Positions 49,666 to 59,670 of a DNA stretch of 64,000 nucleotides are shown piece after piece. The notes under the pieces are model-generated. The model saw only the letters and a list, made by a program, of their open reading frames with translations, was not told where the DNA came from and made no database searches. The stretch's first letter is position 1, and the number at the start of each line of letters is the position of its first letter. A program made the position numbers and the translations under genes. Source of the stretch: Sphingomonas daechungensis (GTDB lineage Bacteria; Pseudomonadota; Alphaproteobacteria; Sphingomonadales; Sphingomonadaceae); assembly GCF_014489495.1 (NCBI RefSeq), contig NZ_CP060780.1, positions 1,251,001 to 1,315,000 of the forward strand, written 5' to 3'.

Positions 49666-50330
49666 TCGGGAACCTTCGTCACGGCCGGCGCGGGGAGCAT
49701 CTTGAGCGCTTCCCGCGCCGCTTGTCCCGACTTGCCATTCGGGTCTACCGCCGACGCCCGCGACCAATAGTCGCGCGCAGCCGCAAGGTCCCCGGCGAAC
49801 TGGTAGACATGACCGGCCTCGAACAGGATGGTCGGATTGTTCGGCTCGAGCGTGAGTGCTCTGCCGATCGCTGCCTTCGCGGTGACGGCGTCGTTCTCGC
49901 GGATTCCGAGAGCCGCGGAAAAGTACCACAGGAACGGGTCGTCCGAGATCGTTCGGGCCGCCTCGGTGACCTTCGAGCGAGCGGTTGGCAGGTCGTTCTG
50001 CGCTTCGGCAGCCCGCGCGCGATCAAGCAGCGCCTCGCCCCTCTGCTCGGCCTGGAGGCCAGTGCCCGTCAGAGCCTTGTCGAGCGCTAGCGCGGCCTTC
50101 CCCGGCTGATTCGCCGCGATCCACATATTCCCGGCCGCGGCCCAGGATTTCGCCTTTTCCGCCTCGTCGGTCTGGGCCGCCGCAGCCTGTTCGAACGCTT
50201 GCGCGGCCGCATCCGGATTGCCGGCATTGCTCGCCTGAAGCGCGCGGCAGACGAAAGCCTGCGGAGTCACCAGATTGGGACAAGCCGATGGCGCCTGGGC
50301 GGCAACGGCGGCAACGAAGGCGAGGATCAT
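49650..50330 (-). CDS. Exported tetratricopeptide-repeat protein
   Basis: 226 aa with a short signal peptide (MILAFVAAVAAQA). The mature part consists of TPR-like helical pairs (AQAFEQAAAAQTDEAEKAKS, ALALDKALTGTG, GRALTLEPNNPTILFEAGHV, ARDYWSRASAVDPNGKSG). One Cys pair (SACPNLV, FVCRAL) may form a disulfide. Probable protein-interaction scaffold in the periplasm. Coupled to the upstream hydrolase by a 4-base overlap. Confidence 0.82.
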   Translation of the reverse strand: MILAFVAAVAAQAPSACPNLVTPQAFVCRALQASNAGNPDAAAQAFEQAAAAQTDEAEKAKSWAAAGNMWIAANQPGKAALALDKALTGTGLQAEQRGEALLDRARAAEAQNDLPTARSKVTEAARTISDDPFLWYFSAALGIRENDAVTAKAAIGRALTLEPNNPTILFEAGHVYQFAGDLAAARDYWSRASAVDPNGKSGQAAREALKMLPAPAVTKVPDQPRS

Positions 50331-51066
50331 TGGGGGCGCTCCATCAAGGCGCCGACGGTCCGCAGGATCGCGTCGATCTCGTGCGGCTCCGACAGGCGAT
50401 GGCCGCCGCCCTTGATGACGGTCACCTGCACATCACGTGAACGCAGCCGATCCTTGAGGCGGAACGCGATCTCCACAGGTACAACATCGTCGCAGTCGCC
50501 ATGGATCAGCCGGACCGGACAATCGATGGCCAACTCGGACCCGAGCAATTGCATCTCCTGGCCGGATTGCCAGAAGCCCGCCGTCGTCACCTGGGCACTT
50601 CCGTCGGGAAGCTGACGCCTCAGCGTTTCGCCCGCAGACATTCGATCCTTCAGATGTTGGGGGAAGGCCCATTCCGTAAAGTCGGGTGCTGCGGCAATGC
50701 CGACCAGCGCAGTGACCCTCGTCGGCATCCGCAGCGCAAGATGAAGGCCGATCCACCCGCCCATGGATGAGCCGAGGACGATGATCGGCCCGTCCGTCAA
50801 TCGGTCGATGACCAGCAACGCATCGTCGAGCCAGCGCGCAAGCGTGCCCCTTCGAAAACGCCTTCGGACGCGCCGGTCCCGGAGTAATCGAAGCGAAGAA
50901 GGTCGAGACCTTGCTTCGCTGCGAAGGCGTCGAGCGCGACTGCTTTCGATCCTTCCATGTCCGAGGCATAGCCGGGCAGGAAGACAAGAGTCGGCCCGCG
51001 ACCATCCCGCTTGCGGTACGCCAGTCGTTGGCCGTCGCCGGCATCGAGAAACTGAAGGTCTGCCAT
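50327..51066 (-). CDS. Alpha/beta hydrolase (serine hydrolase family)
   Basis: 246 aa after adding one G near 50848. LVFLPGYASDMEG is the oxyanion region, VLGSSMGGWIGLHLAL the nucleophile elbow with Ser, LIHGDCDDVVP the acid and GGGHRLSEPHEI the histidine. Resembles small palmitoyl-thioesterase or PGAP1-like hydrolases. Substrate unknown. Overlaps the TPR gene start. Confidence 0.85.
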
Positions 51067-51076
51067 TGGCGCCGCC

Positions 51077-51526
51077 CTAGAGGGTAATGCGGTAGATGAG
51101 AAAGCCGGATCGCTCCGCGATGCGATCGTAAAGCGCCCTGGCGCGTTGGTTGTTCTCGTGTGTTTGCCAGTAGACGCGCTGCGCGCCCTGCTCCTTCGCT
51201 GCTCTTCCCACGGCATCGATCAGGGCCGAAGCGACCCCTCGTCCGCGCGCCTCCTCCAGGACGAACAGGTCCTGAAGGTAGCAGTTGGGTCCGATCGATG
51301 TCGTGCTCCGATGGAAAAGGTAGTGGGTGAAGCCGACGAGGCGGCCCTCGATTTCAGCCACAATTGCATGCACCGGTTCGTTCTCGTCGAAGGATCGGCG
51401 CCAGGTGGTTTCGGTGACCTCATCCGGCAAGGCGGTCGGTCCGTGCCTTTCGTAGAAGCGGTTGTAGCCGTCCCACAACGCAAGCCACTGCCGCTTATCG
51501 TCGGGCCTCGGGAGGCGAATGATCAT
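51077..51526 (-). CDS. GNAT family N-acetyltransferase
   Basis: 149 aa. Acetyl-CoA motif A is visible as LQDLFVLEEARGRGVASALI, with the classical RGRGVA pyrophosphate loop and flanking strands (HAIVAEIEGRLVGFTHYLFH, RVYWQTHENNQRARALYDRI). Acceptor substrate cannot be predicted. Adjacent to, and on the same strand as, the serine hydrolase 10 bases downstream. Confidence 0.88.
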   Translation of the reverse strand: MIIRLPRPDDKRQWLALWDGYNRFYERHGPTALPDEVTETTWRRSFDENEPVHAIVAEIEGRLVGFTHYLFHRSTTSIGPNCYLQDLFVLEEARGRGVASALIDAVGRAAKEQGAQRVYWQTHENNQRARALYDRIAERSGFLIYRITL

Positions 51527-51621
51527 GACCCTAACTCGCGGAAGGCACGGCGGCTTGCAACTTGAGCGACGTTCAAACGTCCCACTTTTCTTCTAAGGGA
51601 GCGACTGAAAGGACTCGGTCC

Positions 51622-52593
51622 ATGCAATATCGGCAGCTTGGCGACAGTGACCTCAACGTATCGGAAATCTCCCTGGGGTCTTGGCTGACCTACGGGGTCG
51701 GCGTGGAGGCCGACAAGGCGCGCGCCTGCCTCGATGCCGCGTTCGACGTCGGCATCAACTTCATCGACACGGCCAACGTCTACGGCCGCGGCGCTGCCGA
51801 GACCTTCCTCGGCGAAGCACTGAAGTCGCGGCATCGCGACAGCTATGTGCTCGCAACCAAGGTCTATTTCCCGATGTCGGACACGGACTTCGGCCTGTCG
51901 CGGGCTCAGATCGAAAAGCAGCTCGACGCGTCGCTGCAGCGGCTGCAGACGGATGTGATCGATCTCTACCAGTGTCACCGCTACGACAGCGGATCGCCGC
52001 TCGACGAGACGATGGATGCGCTCAACCGTGCCGTCGAAAGCGGCAAGGTGCGCTACATCGGCTTCTCGGAATGGCCAGCCGACAAGATTCGCGAAGCCCT
52101 GGAGATTTCGAGTTCCCGCGGTCTCGCCAAGTTCGTGTCCAGCCAGCCGCAATATTCGCTGGTCTGGCGCGAGCCGGAGGACGAGGTCATTCCGCTCTGC
52201 GCCGACAATGGCATTTCGCAGATCGTCTGGTCGCCGCTCGGGCAGGGTGTGCTGTCAGGCAAATACGATCCGGACAAGCCGCCGCCCGCTGGCACTCGAG
52301 CGACGAGTGAAGAAATGGGTGGGTTCATCAAGCGCCTGATGGAGCCGGGCCTGCTGCGCGCCGTTCAGCGGCTGAAGCCGATAGCCGAGGAAGCGGGACT
52401 GACGCTGCCGCAATTTGCACTCGCCTGGATTCTTCGTGAGCCGAATGTCGCGTCCGCCATCATTGGCGCTTCGCGGCCCGAGCAGGTTCTCGAAAATGCT
52501 CATGCGTCGGGAGTCGTTGTCGATACGCAGCTTTTCCTCCGGGCCGAAGCGATCATCAACGAAGCGATGGCGGGCGCGAGCGAGCCCGCCTAG
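51622..52593 (+). CDS. Aldo/keto reductase (YghZ/Kv-beta-like)
   Basis: 323-aa NADPH-dependent TIM-barrel reductase, intact. Catalytic tetrad visible: Asp and Tyr in NFIDTANVYGRG, Lys in LATKVYFPM and His in LYQCHRYD. NADPH-binding end: SAIIGASRPEQV. Start ATG 51622 after AAGGA. The subfamily typically reduces reactive aldehydes such as methylglyoxal, which fits the glyoxalase genes nearby, but that link is inference. Shares its TAG with the convergent HTH gene. Confidence 0.9.
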   Translation: MQYRQLGDSDLNVSEISLGSWLTYGVGVEADKARACLDAAFDVGINFIDTANVYGRGAAETFLGEALKSRHRDSYVLATKVYFPMSDTDFGLSRAQIEKQLDASLQRLQTDVIDLYQCHRYDSGSPLDETMDALNRAVESGKVRYIGFSEWPADKIREALEISSSRGLAKFVSSQPQYSLVWREPEDEVIPLCADNGISQIVWSPLGQGVLSGKYDPDKPPPAGTRATSEEMGGFIKRLMEPGLLRAVQRLKPIAEEAGLTLPQFALAWILREPNVASAIIGASRPEQVLENAHASGVVVDTQLFLRAEAIINEAMAGASEPA

Positions 52594-52805
52594 ATCGCTC
52601 CCGAGCGCCGCCGGCTCGGGCTTTCGAACACCTCCTCGATCGTCAGGCCGAACAATTCGGCGATCCGAAAGGCGAGCGGAAGCGACGGATCGTACTTGCC
52701 CGTCTCGATCGCGTTGACGCTCTGGCGCGAGACGTCGAGCCGCTCGGCGAGGTCGTTCTGGCTCCAGTTGCGTTCGGCGCGGAGCACCTTCAGGCGGTTG
52801 TTCAC
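52590..52805 (-). CDS. Small XRE-family HTH regulator
   Basis: 71-aa DNA-binding protein, only an HTH: RLKVLRAERNWSQNDLAERL and DVSRQSVNAIETGKYDPSLP are the Cro/C1-type helices, followed by the short LAFRIAELFGLTIEEVFES. This type (YozG-like) usually regulates its own small operon. Start GTG 52805 overlaps the stop of the membrane gene upstream (GTGA). Confidence 0.88.
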   Translation of the reverse strand: MNNRLKVLRAERNWSQNDLAERLDVSRQSVNAIETGKYDPSLPLAFRIAELFGLTIEEVFESPSRRRSGAI

Positions 52806-53233
52806 GCGCCCCGGATCCTGGCAATGCAGGCACTGACGCCCTGCACGGCGATCCAGAGTACGGCGATCCAGTAGGTCGCGATCGGCGGCGCCCCACCAAG
52901 GTCGGTCAGGAAGCCCCAGAAGACTGCGCAGACCATCGACACGGTTGTCGCAACGAGAATCTGGTTCACCACCAGCATCCGCACGTACTCGTCTTTCTCC
53001 TCCGACAAGTAGCGAGCGTAGCTTCCGAACATGAAGGCGACCGGCATCGCCGGAAGAAGCGCGAGCGGTATGCGCCAACCGTCGGTGACGAGCCCGTGGC
53101 GCACCACGTACACGACCGGCAGAAGGGCGGCGACATAGGCCAGCGAAGCAATGATCACGCGGCGGTTGTGAGCGCGCTGGGCAGGCGTCCAACACGACGG
53201 AGAACGCTTTAACGAGTCGATCATGACAAGCAT
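52802..53233 (-). CDS. Hypothetical four-helix membrane protein paired with an XRE regulator
   Basis: 143 aa, about four membrane helices (VIIASLAYVAALLPVVYVV, IPLALLPAMPVAFMFGSYA, QILVATTVSMVCAVFWGFL, ATYWIAVLWIAVQGVSAC). The pairing with a 71-aa HTH gene is a recurrent bacterial arrangement of unknown meaning. Start ATG 53233 or ATG 53224; both have AAGGA nearby. Confidence 0.75.
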   Translation of the reverse strand: MLVMIDSLKRSPSCWTPAQRAHNRRVIIASLAYVAALLPVVYVVRHGLVTDGWRIPLALLPAMPVAFMFGSYARYLSEEKDEYVRMLVVNQILVATTVSMVCAVFWGFLTDLGGAPPIATYWIAVLWIAVQGVSACIARIRGA

Positions 53234-53314
53234 CCTTATCCTTAAGGCAAGGACGCTTTACTCACCTCAAGCCGGTAAGTCAATGACGCTTGACTACATG
53301 TCAAGCTCGCCAGA

Positions 53315-53997
53315 CTACTGAAGGACGAGCTCTGCCTCCCGCTCGACGCCCGACAGGAAGTTCCACAATGCGCCGGCAAGTTCTTCGCCCGCAGCCACAG
53401 CCTCCTCACGCTCGCCCTGTGGCAAGCGGTCGAGGAGCTGGCGACAGACCTGACTGTGCTCGACGTCGGCGCTTTCATGGACGCGGAAGAAACGAAGCGT
53501 CTCCTCGTCCTTGATGTCGTAACGCTCGATCAGTCCCTCGATCTTGGCGCTGGCTACCCCGGGAATTGGCTCTCGTAAGCATAAAGCGCGCCCAGGCCCG
53601 AGGCGTAGGACCGCTTTGTCAGAGCGCGGAAAGTCGTGATGAGCGCCAAGGTTTCCGGGTTGAGCTTCTGCCCGCGAACCGCTGTCTCGCCTTCGCCAAG
53701 TCCGCAGGCGAACATCAGCCACAGGCTGGCGTGATCCTGTTTGCCTGCTTCAAGACCTTCTTCCTCGGCGAGGTTCTCTGCCAGCATACGGCGACCGTCG
53801 CGATCGGGGCAGGCGCTGTGAACGGCGCTGACCGCGCGCGGAAAGGCTTCGACGTGGTGGAAATACTGCCGCGAATAGGCGCGCAGCGTGTCGAGCGGCA
53901 GCCGGCCCTCGGTCCAGGCCTGGTAGAAAGGATGGCTGAGCATAGCCCGCTCCGCGACCTTGGCATCGATTCGGGACGAAACGGTTTGGGTGGTCAT
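53315..53997 (-). CDS. CADD/TenA-like diiron oxidoreductase family protein
   Basis: 227 aa after adding one base near 53558. All-helical heme-oxygenase fold with the metal ligands of the CADD family: HPFYQAWTEGRLPLDTLRAY, QYFHHVEAFPRAVSAVH, ENLAEEEGLE and FFRVHESADVEHSQV. CADD proteins of Chlamydia make para-aminobenzoate for folate; the same role here is only a possibility, since folate genes are not adjacent. Follows the DUF1489 gene on the same strand. Confidence 0.82.
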
Positions 53998-54066
53998 GCT
54001 TGGCCTCCTGAAATGTGCGTTTCAGCCGATAGCTTGCGCTCCGAACGTCGGCAAGGCGACTTCAAT

Positions 54067-54471
54067 TCAGACGAGCGCGAGCGCGGAGAGGCGCCCGTAA
54101 AGTCGTGGTGGAAGCTCGCCCAGGCCGGACTCGTCGGCGGCTTCCGAAGCATCCATCTCCAGGTAGCGCCAGCCCTGGTGTGCCCGGCGCGGCATCGGCA
54201 CTACCGCTTCCAGCTCGCTTGAACAGACAATGTTGATGCGCGCGTCCTCGCGGTCCTCGAAGGCGAGGATGCGGTTGCTGCCGATGATCCGGTGCTTGAC
54301 GATCCAGTAGAGATTGCCGCCGACCAACTCGGCCGCGCGCTTCGGCCGCATCCGCGTTGGCACGCGCAGCTCGCCGCCCTCCGACCGCGCCGATATGCGC
54401 GTCCGAAGCATGTCGAGGTCGCGGCAACCGAATGCGACCTTGGACAAATGAAGCTGCGGCATAGCCCGCAT
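54067..54471 (-). CDS. DUF1489 family protein
   Basis: About 134 aa. The family pattern is clear: LHLSKVAFGCRDLDMLRTRI, TRMRPKRAAELVGGNLYWIV, KHRIIGSNRILAFED, PRRAHQGWRYLE. Function unknown; found across alphaproteobacteria as a single-copy gene. Start ATG 54471 or 54462; the long upstream extension of the frame is not conserved in type. The gene lies 69 bases upstream of the CADD-like gene. Confidence 0.85.
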   Translation of the reverse strand: MRAMPQLHLSKVAFGCRDLDMLRTRISARSEGGELRVPTRMRPKRAAELVGGNLYWIVKHRIIGSNRILAFEDREDARINIVCSSELEAVVPMPRRAHQGWRYLEMDASEAADESGLGELPPRLYGRLSALALV

Positions 54472-54562
54472 TAGCGCCTGAAACCGTGCCAGATCAACGA
54501 CATCCGGGTGTAGGAAGCGGGCACGAAACGTTTCGACCCGCCGCAGGAAAATCCGCGGAACC

Positions 54563-55259
54563 TTGCCAAGAGGCGATGCATTTGCGAACGAACCGCCGGT
54601 TTCCCGCACGGAGCTTCATTTGCCAACCTCGACTGCCCGGACCCTTAAGGGCCCCCGCCGCCTCGCTCGCCGTTCCGCACGGCGCAGTCCAAGCCCGCGC
54701 TGGCAATTCCTCCGTGGCTTCCTGAAGCACCCGGTGATGGTCGGTTCGATCATTCCGTCGAGCAAGATCCTGATCGACAAGATGCTCGGTCGCGTGGACT
54801 GGGAAAACACGAAGCTGTTCGTCGAATACGGCCCGGGCGTCGGCACCTTCACGCGCCCAATTCTCGAGCGCATGGCGCCGGACGCGAAGCTGGTGACGAT
54901 CGACACCAACCCGGAATTCACCAGCTACCTCAAGGAATCGATCGACGACGAAAGGCTGGTTCCGGTCACCGGTTCGGCCGCAGACGTCGAGAAGATCCTG
55001 TCGGATCGCGGCCTTCCCGATGCCGACTTCGTCCTTTCAGGCCTGCCTTTCTCGACCCTCCCCCCGGTGTCGGCGACGCGATCGCCGAGGCGACGGCGCG
55101 GGTGATTCGTCCCGGCGGCGCCTTTCTCGTCTACCAGTTCAGCCCGAAGGTGCTCGACTTCATCAAGCCGCACTTCGACAAGATCGACCGCGGCTTCGAA
55201 TGGATCAACGTGCCCCCGCGACCCTTTTCTGGGCCTGGAAGAACGGGTCGGCAAACTAG
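54563..55259 (+). CDS. SAM-dependent methyltransferase, phospholipid N-methyltransferase-like
   Basis: 232 aa after adding bases near 55063 and 55215, both in C runs. FLRGFLKHPVMVGSIIPSS is the family N terminus; VEYGPGVGTFTRPIL is SAM motif I, LVTIDTNPEF motif II and FVLSGLPFSTLPPGV motif IV; the end has LVYQFSPKVLDFI. This combination resembles rRNA-adenine-like PmtA enzymes that methylate phosphatidylethanolamine, so membrane phosphatidylcholine synthesis is plausible. Start ATG 54563, or TTG 54620 with GGAG upstream. Confidence 0.82.
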
Positions 55260-56433
55260 CCTTCGTTGAAGTTCAGCCTCTTGGTGACGGTGTAGTCCAT
55301 CGACGTCACCAGCCAGTGCGACACCGTCCACTTGAACCGCCGCCACAGCGTGGCCCGCTTGCGATGCAATGCGAGCGTGATCTGCTCGCTGTCCGCGCGC
55401 TCGCCATCGAAATAGCGCCGCATGCTGGCCGCGAAGTTCGCGTCGTCGATCCGCAGCATGATCTCGAGATTGATGTAGAGGCTGCGAAAGTCGAGGTTGG
55501 CCGAGCCGATGTGGACGACGTCGTCGACAATGGCGAGCTTGGTGTGGAGCTTGGCCGGCCGATACTCGAACATCTCGATCCCGCGCTTCAGCAGGCGTGA
55601 ATAGGTGTGGCGTGCAGCACCGATCGTCGCAGTGTTGTCGGACTTGGACGCGGTGATGATCTGGACCTTGCCTCCGCCGCGAGCGATCCGGCCGAGCCGC
55701 CGCATCACCGACCAGGGCGGCGAGAAATAGGCGGCGATGATGCCAATCTCCTTGGCGCCCGACATCTCCCGCGACAGTGCGGCCGGCCAGCTATGCTTGC
55801 GGCTGAGTGGCCCGCTGAACTTCCACTGCAAAACGCCGCGGTGCTGCGTGTGCCGGGCAACGATCCGCCGTAATTGCCGTAGCTTCGCGTTCTTCCGCTT
55901 GGTCCAGCGGAAGACCGAATCGAAATATTCTCCCGCCGGTGCCATCGCCGGACCCTCGATCCGCACCCACAAGTCCCGCCAGCGCTTGTCGCCCTCGTCG
56001 GTGAGGTAGCTGTCCTGGATATTGGCCCCCCGATCAGGCCGATCCGGTCATCGGCAACGACCAGCTTCTGGTGATTGCGGACGAGGTAGCGCGACCCGTA
56101 TCGCGGGTTGAACACGCAGAAGTCGCCCCCTGCGTCCTTGAGCGGCTGGAAGAAGTCGGGTTCGGCCGTCGAGCAGCCGAAGCCGTCGACCAGCAGGTGG
56201 ACGGTCGCTCCCCGCCCGGCGGCCTCGACCAGCGCGTCGCGGACGCGGCGGCCCGAATCGTCACTATCGAAGATGTAGAAGAGGATCCGGACGCTTTCCT
56301 TCGCTTCTGCGATGATCTGGAGAAGGGTCTCGATCCGCTCGGTGCCGGACTCGATCAGCTCTAGCTGGTCGCCGCCGACGGTCGCATGCACCCGGTCGGC
56401 GGTCGCGGTCGCGGGTTTGGGCTGGTCCGCCAT
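55256..56433 (-). CDS. Phospholipase D / cardiolipin-synthase-like protein
   Basis: 392 aa after adding one G near 56028 (in a GGGGGG run). Two HKD catalytic motifs: [18 protein letters not shown] and [20 protein letters not shown], the second followed by [10 protein letters not shown]. Probably a cytoplasmic or peripheral cardiolipin synthase or phospholipase acting on membrane lipids. Convergent with a methyltransferase that may also act on phospholipids; the two stops share CTAG. Start ATG 56433. Confidence 0.88.
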
Positions 56434-56561
56434 GGCATCGCTGTGCCGGTGCGGCGGGGACGGCGCAAGCCGCGCCGACTCTGGAATCCTTGACTTTTGG
56501 ACCCCCAACCCCTAATCGCACCTCTCTTCCAACCCGCTTACAAGCACATTTCGGAGCGCAC

Positions 56562-56902
56562 ATGGCTCGCGTCACGGTCGAAGATTGCGTCGACAAGGTC
56601 TCGAATCGGTTCGACCTCATCCTTTTTGCAGCGCAGCGCGCTCGCCAGATCTCGTCGGGTGCCGACCTGACGATCGATCGCGATCGCGACAAGAATCCGG
56701 TCGTCGCTCTGCGCGAGATTGCCGAAACCACCATCCGTCCGAACGAGATGGAAGAGGCGATCGTCAATGGCCTGCAGCGCGTCCGCATCGACGAGGAGGA
56801 CGAGACGGAAGAGCTGTCCTCGCTCAGCGACGCCGCCGAGGCTCTGCGCCTGACGGCAGCCGCTCCGCCCGCCCGACTCCGAGCGGTGGCGACTACGAGT
56901 AA
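56562..56902 (+). CDS. rpoZ: DNA-directed RNA polymerase omega subunit
   Basis: 113 aa after adding one base near 56872. [35 protein letters not shown] and [12 protein letters not shown] are the conserved omega core that folds around the beta-prime C terminus. The corrected tail is PSGGDYE, as usual in sphingomonads; without it the ORF overruns to 56957. Followed by a textbook terminator at 56927-56948. Confidence 0.95.
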
Positions 56903-56926
56903 GGCTTTCAGCCGAACGAAATTGGG

Positions 56927-56948
56927 AAGGGCCGGTCCGCCGGCCCTT
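56927..56948. terminator. Rho-independent terminator after rpoZ
   Basis: Nine-base stem AAGGGCCGG/CCGGCCCTT with a TCCG loop, continuing into TTCTCT on the plus strand. On the minus strand the stem likewise ends in CTT followed by CC, so it lies just beyond the HxlR-type stop and may serve both genes. Confidence 0.9.
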
Positions 56949-56953
56949 TTCTC

Positions 56954-57454
56954 TTAGGCCGCCTTACCCTTGCGGGCCGCGACCTCGGCTTCGCTGCGCG
57001 ATGCCCAGACGATATCGTCATGGCGGAGCCGCTGGCCGTCTTGGGACTGAACGCAGATTTTTTGCACCGGAATGCCGGTGTTGCGGTCGACCAGCACGAT
57101 GTCAGCCGGTCCACTTCCCCAATCTTCGCCCCATTGCCGAAGCGCCAGGACGACGGGCATCAGCGCTTCACCCTTGGGCGTCAGCGAATAGATGACCTTG
57201 CGCCGGTCGGAGGGGTCGGGCGTCCGCTGCATGATCCCGCCGGCGACCATCTTCGCGAGGCGATCTGACAGGATGTTGCGCGCGATCCCGAGGCCGGCCT
57301 GGAATTCCTCGAAATGCTGAAGCTCGTTGAAGGCGCCGCGAAGGATCAGGAACGCCCATTTCTCGCCGATGAGCTCAACGGCAGCAGGGAATGGACACTT
57401 TAGTGCCTGTTCGCGGAACTGATCGACCGCCGATACGACCTTACCCTGGGGCAA
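56954..57454 (-). CDS. HxlR-family transcriptional regulator
   Basis: 166 aa. Winged HTH of the HxlR/MarR-like type: [35 protein letters not shown] and [14 protein letters not shown]. The conserved first Cys (ALKCPF) is a redox/aldehyde sensor in some relatives. The ~60-residue C-terminal extension ([20 protein letters not shown]) has a second Cys. Start TTG 57454. Divergent from rel; target genes unknown. Confidence 0.87.
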   Translation of the reverse strand: MPQGKVVSAVDQFREQALKCPFPAAVELIGEKWAFLILRGAFNELQHFEEFQAGLGIARNILSDRLAKMVAGGIMQRTPDPSDRRKVIYSLTPKGEALMPVVLALRQWGEDWGSGPADIVLVDRNTGIPVQKICVQSQDGQRLRHDDIVWASRSEAEVAARKGKAA

Positions 57455-57581
57455 TCCTCGCGCTCTCCCTCAACGAATCCAAGTAAGCACAAACATTTGC
57501 AAAAGAATAGTTCTCGCCCCGACACATGAGAAAGCCCTTTCGCGCTTGCACAATAAGGGTGCCGTCGCCCATCTTAAGGCT

Positions 57582-59670
57582 GTGCTGAGGCAGTATGAGC
57601 TGATCGAGAAAGTCAGGTCCTACGATCCCGATGCGGACGAGGGCCTGATCAATCGCGCTTACGTCTTCTCAATGAAGGCGCATGGTACGCAGACGCGCGC
57701 GAGCGGCGACCCCTATTTCAGCCATCCGATCGAGGTCGCAGGCATCCTCACCGACCTCAAGCTCGACGACCAGACGATCGCGACCGCGATCCTCCACGAC
57801 ACGATTGAGGACACGATCGCGACCCCGGAGGAAATCGAGCGGCTGTTTGGCAAGGACGTTGCCCGTCTCGTCGACGGGGTGACCAAGCTCAGCAAGATCG
57901 AGGCGCAGTCGGAGAGCGAGCGCGCCGCTGAGAACCTGCGCAAGTTCTTCCTCGCCCTTAGCGACGACATCCGCGTCCTGCTCGTGAAGCTCGCCGACCG
58001 TCTGCACAACATGCGCACGCTCCATCACATCAAGAATGATGAGAAGCGCCGCCGCATCGCCCGCGAGACAATGGATATCTACGCCCCGCTCGCCGAGCGG
58101 ATCGGCATGTACGAGATGATGAACGAGATGCAGACCTTGGCTTTCCAGGTTCTGGAGCCGGACGCCTACGCCTCGATCATGCGCCGGCTGAAGCAATTGA
58201 CCGAGGTCGGCGGCGATCTCGTCAGCCGGATAGGGCTCGGCCTCCAGCTCTACCTTTCCGACCATGGCCTGAACGTCGAGGTCATGGGGCGGCAGAAGCA
58301 CCCCTTCTCGATCTGGAAGAAGATGGCCGAACGGCACATCAGCTTCGAGCAATTGTCGGACGTCATGGCGTTCCGCGTGATCGTCGATAGCCAGGACGAT
58401 TGTTACCAGGCGCTTGGCCTGATCCATCAGCGCTGGCCGATGGTTCCGGGTCGCTTCAAGGACTATATCTCGACGCCGAAGCGCAACGGCTATCGCTCGC
58501 TTCACACCTCGGTGATCCACGATTCCAAGATGCGGATCGAAATCCAGATCCGCACGAAGGAGATGCATGAGCAGGCCGAGCGCGGGCTCGCTGCCCACTG
58601 GGCATACAAGGAAAACAAACCGAGCGCCGACTTGAAGGTCCCGTGGATCGACGACCTCGTCGAGATCCTCGATCATGCCGCTTCGCCCGAGGAGCTTCTC
58701 GAGCACACGCGCATGGCGATGTACCAGGACCGGATCTTCGCCTTCACCCCCAAGGGCGAGCTGATCCAGTTGCCCAAGGGTGCGACGCCGGTCGACTTCG
58801 CTTATGCGGTGCACACCGATCTTGGCGATCGCACCGTAGGCGCCAAGGTCAACGGCCGCGTGGTTCCGCTGCGGACGATCCTGGAGAACGGCGACCAGGT
58901 CGAGATTCTCGCGTCCGAGGCCCAGCATCCGCAGCCGTCATGGCTCCGGTTCGTAGTGACCGGGAAAGCGCGCTCCGGCGTGCGCCGTTTCGTCCGCCAC
59001 AAGGAGCGCGACGAGACTGTCGAGCTTGGCCGCAAGATCTACGACGAGATCGTCGAGCGGCTCCCGGCAGTGCTCGACAAGGACGCGCTGAAGCAGGCGC
59101 TGAAGCGGCTCAAGATCGAGAGCCAGGACGAGCTCATGATCGCCATCGCGCGCAAGCGCGTGACCGACGAGCAGGTCATGGAAGCGCTGATGCCCGGTTC
59201 CGCGGGCGGCGACGTTGCGCCACGACCTTTGGCTCAGCGCACCGCCATTTCGATCAAGGGCCTGACCCCCGGCGTCGCCTACCATCTCGCGCAATGCTGC
59301 CACCCGATCCGGGCGATCGCATTGTAGGGCTGCGCCGCGAGGATGAGGAGATCGAAGTCCACGTGATCGGCTGCGACACGCTGGCGAGCGGAGTGGACGC
59401 GGACTGGCTCGACCTTGCCTGGGGCGAAGGTTCAGACGGCGGCGCGGCCCGGCTGACGGTTATCGTCCGCGATGTCCCGGTGCGCTCGGCGCCATGGCTA
59501 GCGTGCTCGGCAACAAGCACGCCAACATCATCAACCTGCATCTCGTCCACCGCGACGGCAGCTTCATGACCTTCCAGGTCGATATCGAGGTTCACGACCT
59601 CGCCCACTTGCACGCAATCATTGCCGCGCTGCGCGAGAACGATCTCGTCAGCTCGGTCGAGCGGACCTAG
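57582..59670 (+). CDS. Bifunctional (p)ppGpp synthetase/hydrolase Rel
   Basis: Stringent-response enzyme of 696 aa after adding bases near 59310 and 59488. The N-terminal HD hydrolase has the metal motif ILHDTIEDTIATPEE; the synthetase domain has PGRFKDYISTPKRNGYRSL, whose RFKD motif is typical of bifunctional enzymes. TGS domain: FAFTPKGELIQLPKGATPVD. C-terminal conserved region CCHPIPGDRIVGL and ACT domain (KHANIINLHLVHRDGS). Start taken as GTG 57582 (MLRQYELIEKV); the frame is open to TTG 57546. Ends on a CTAG shared with maeB. Confidence 0.93.
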
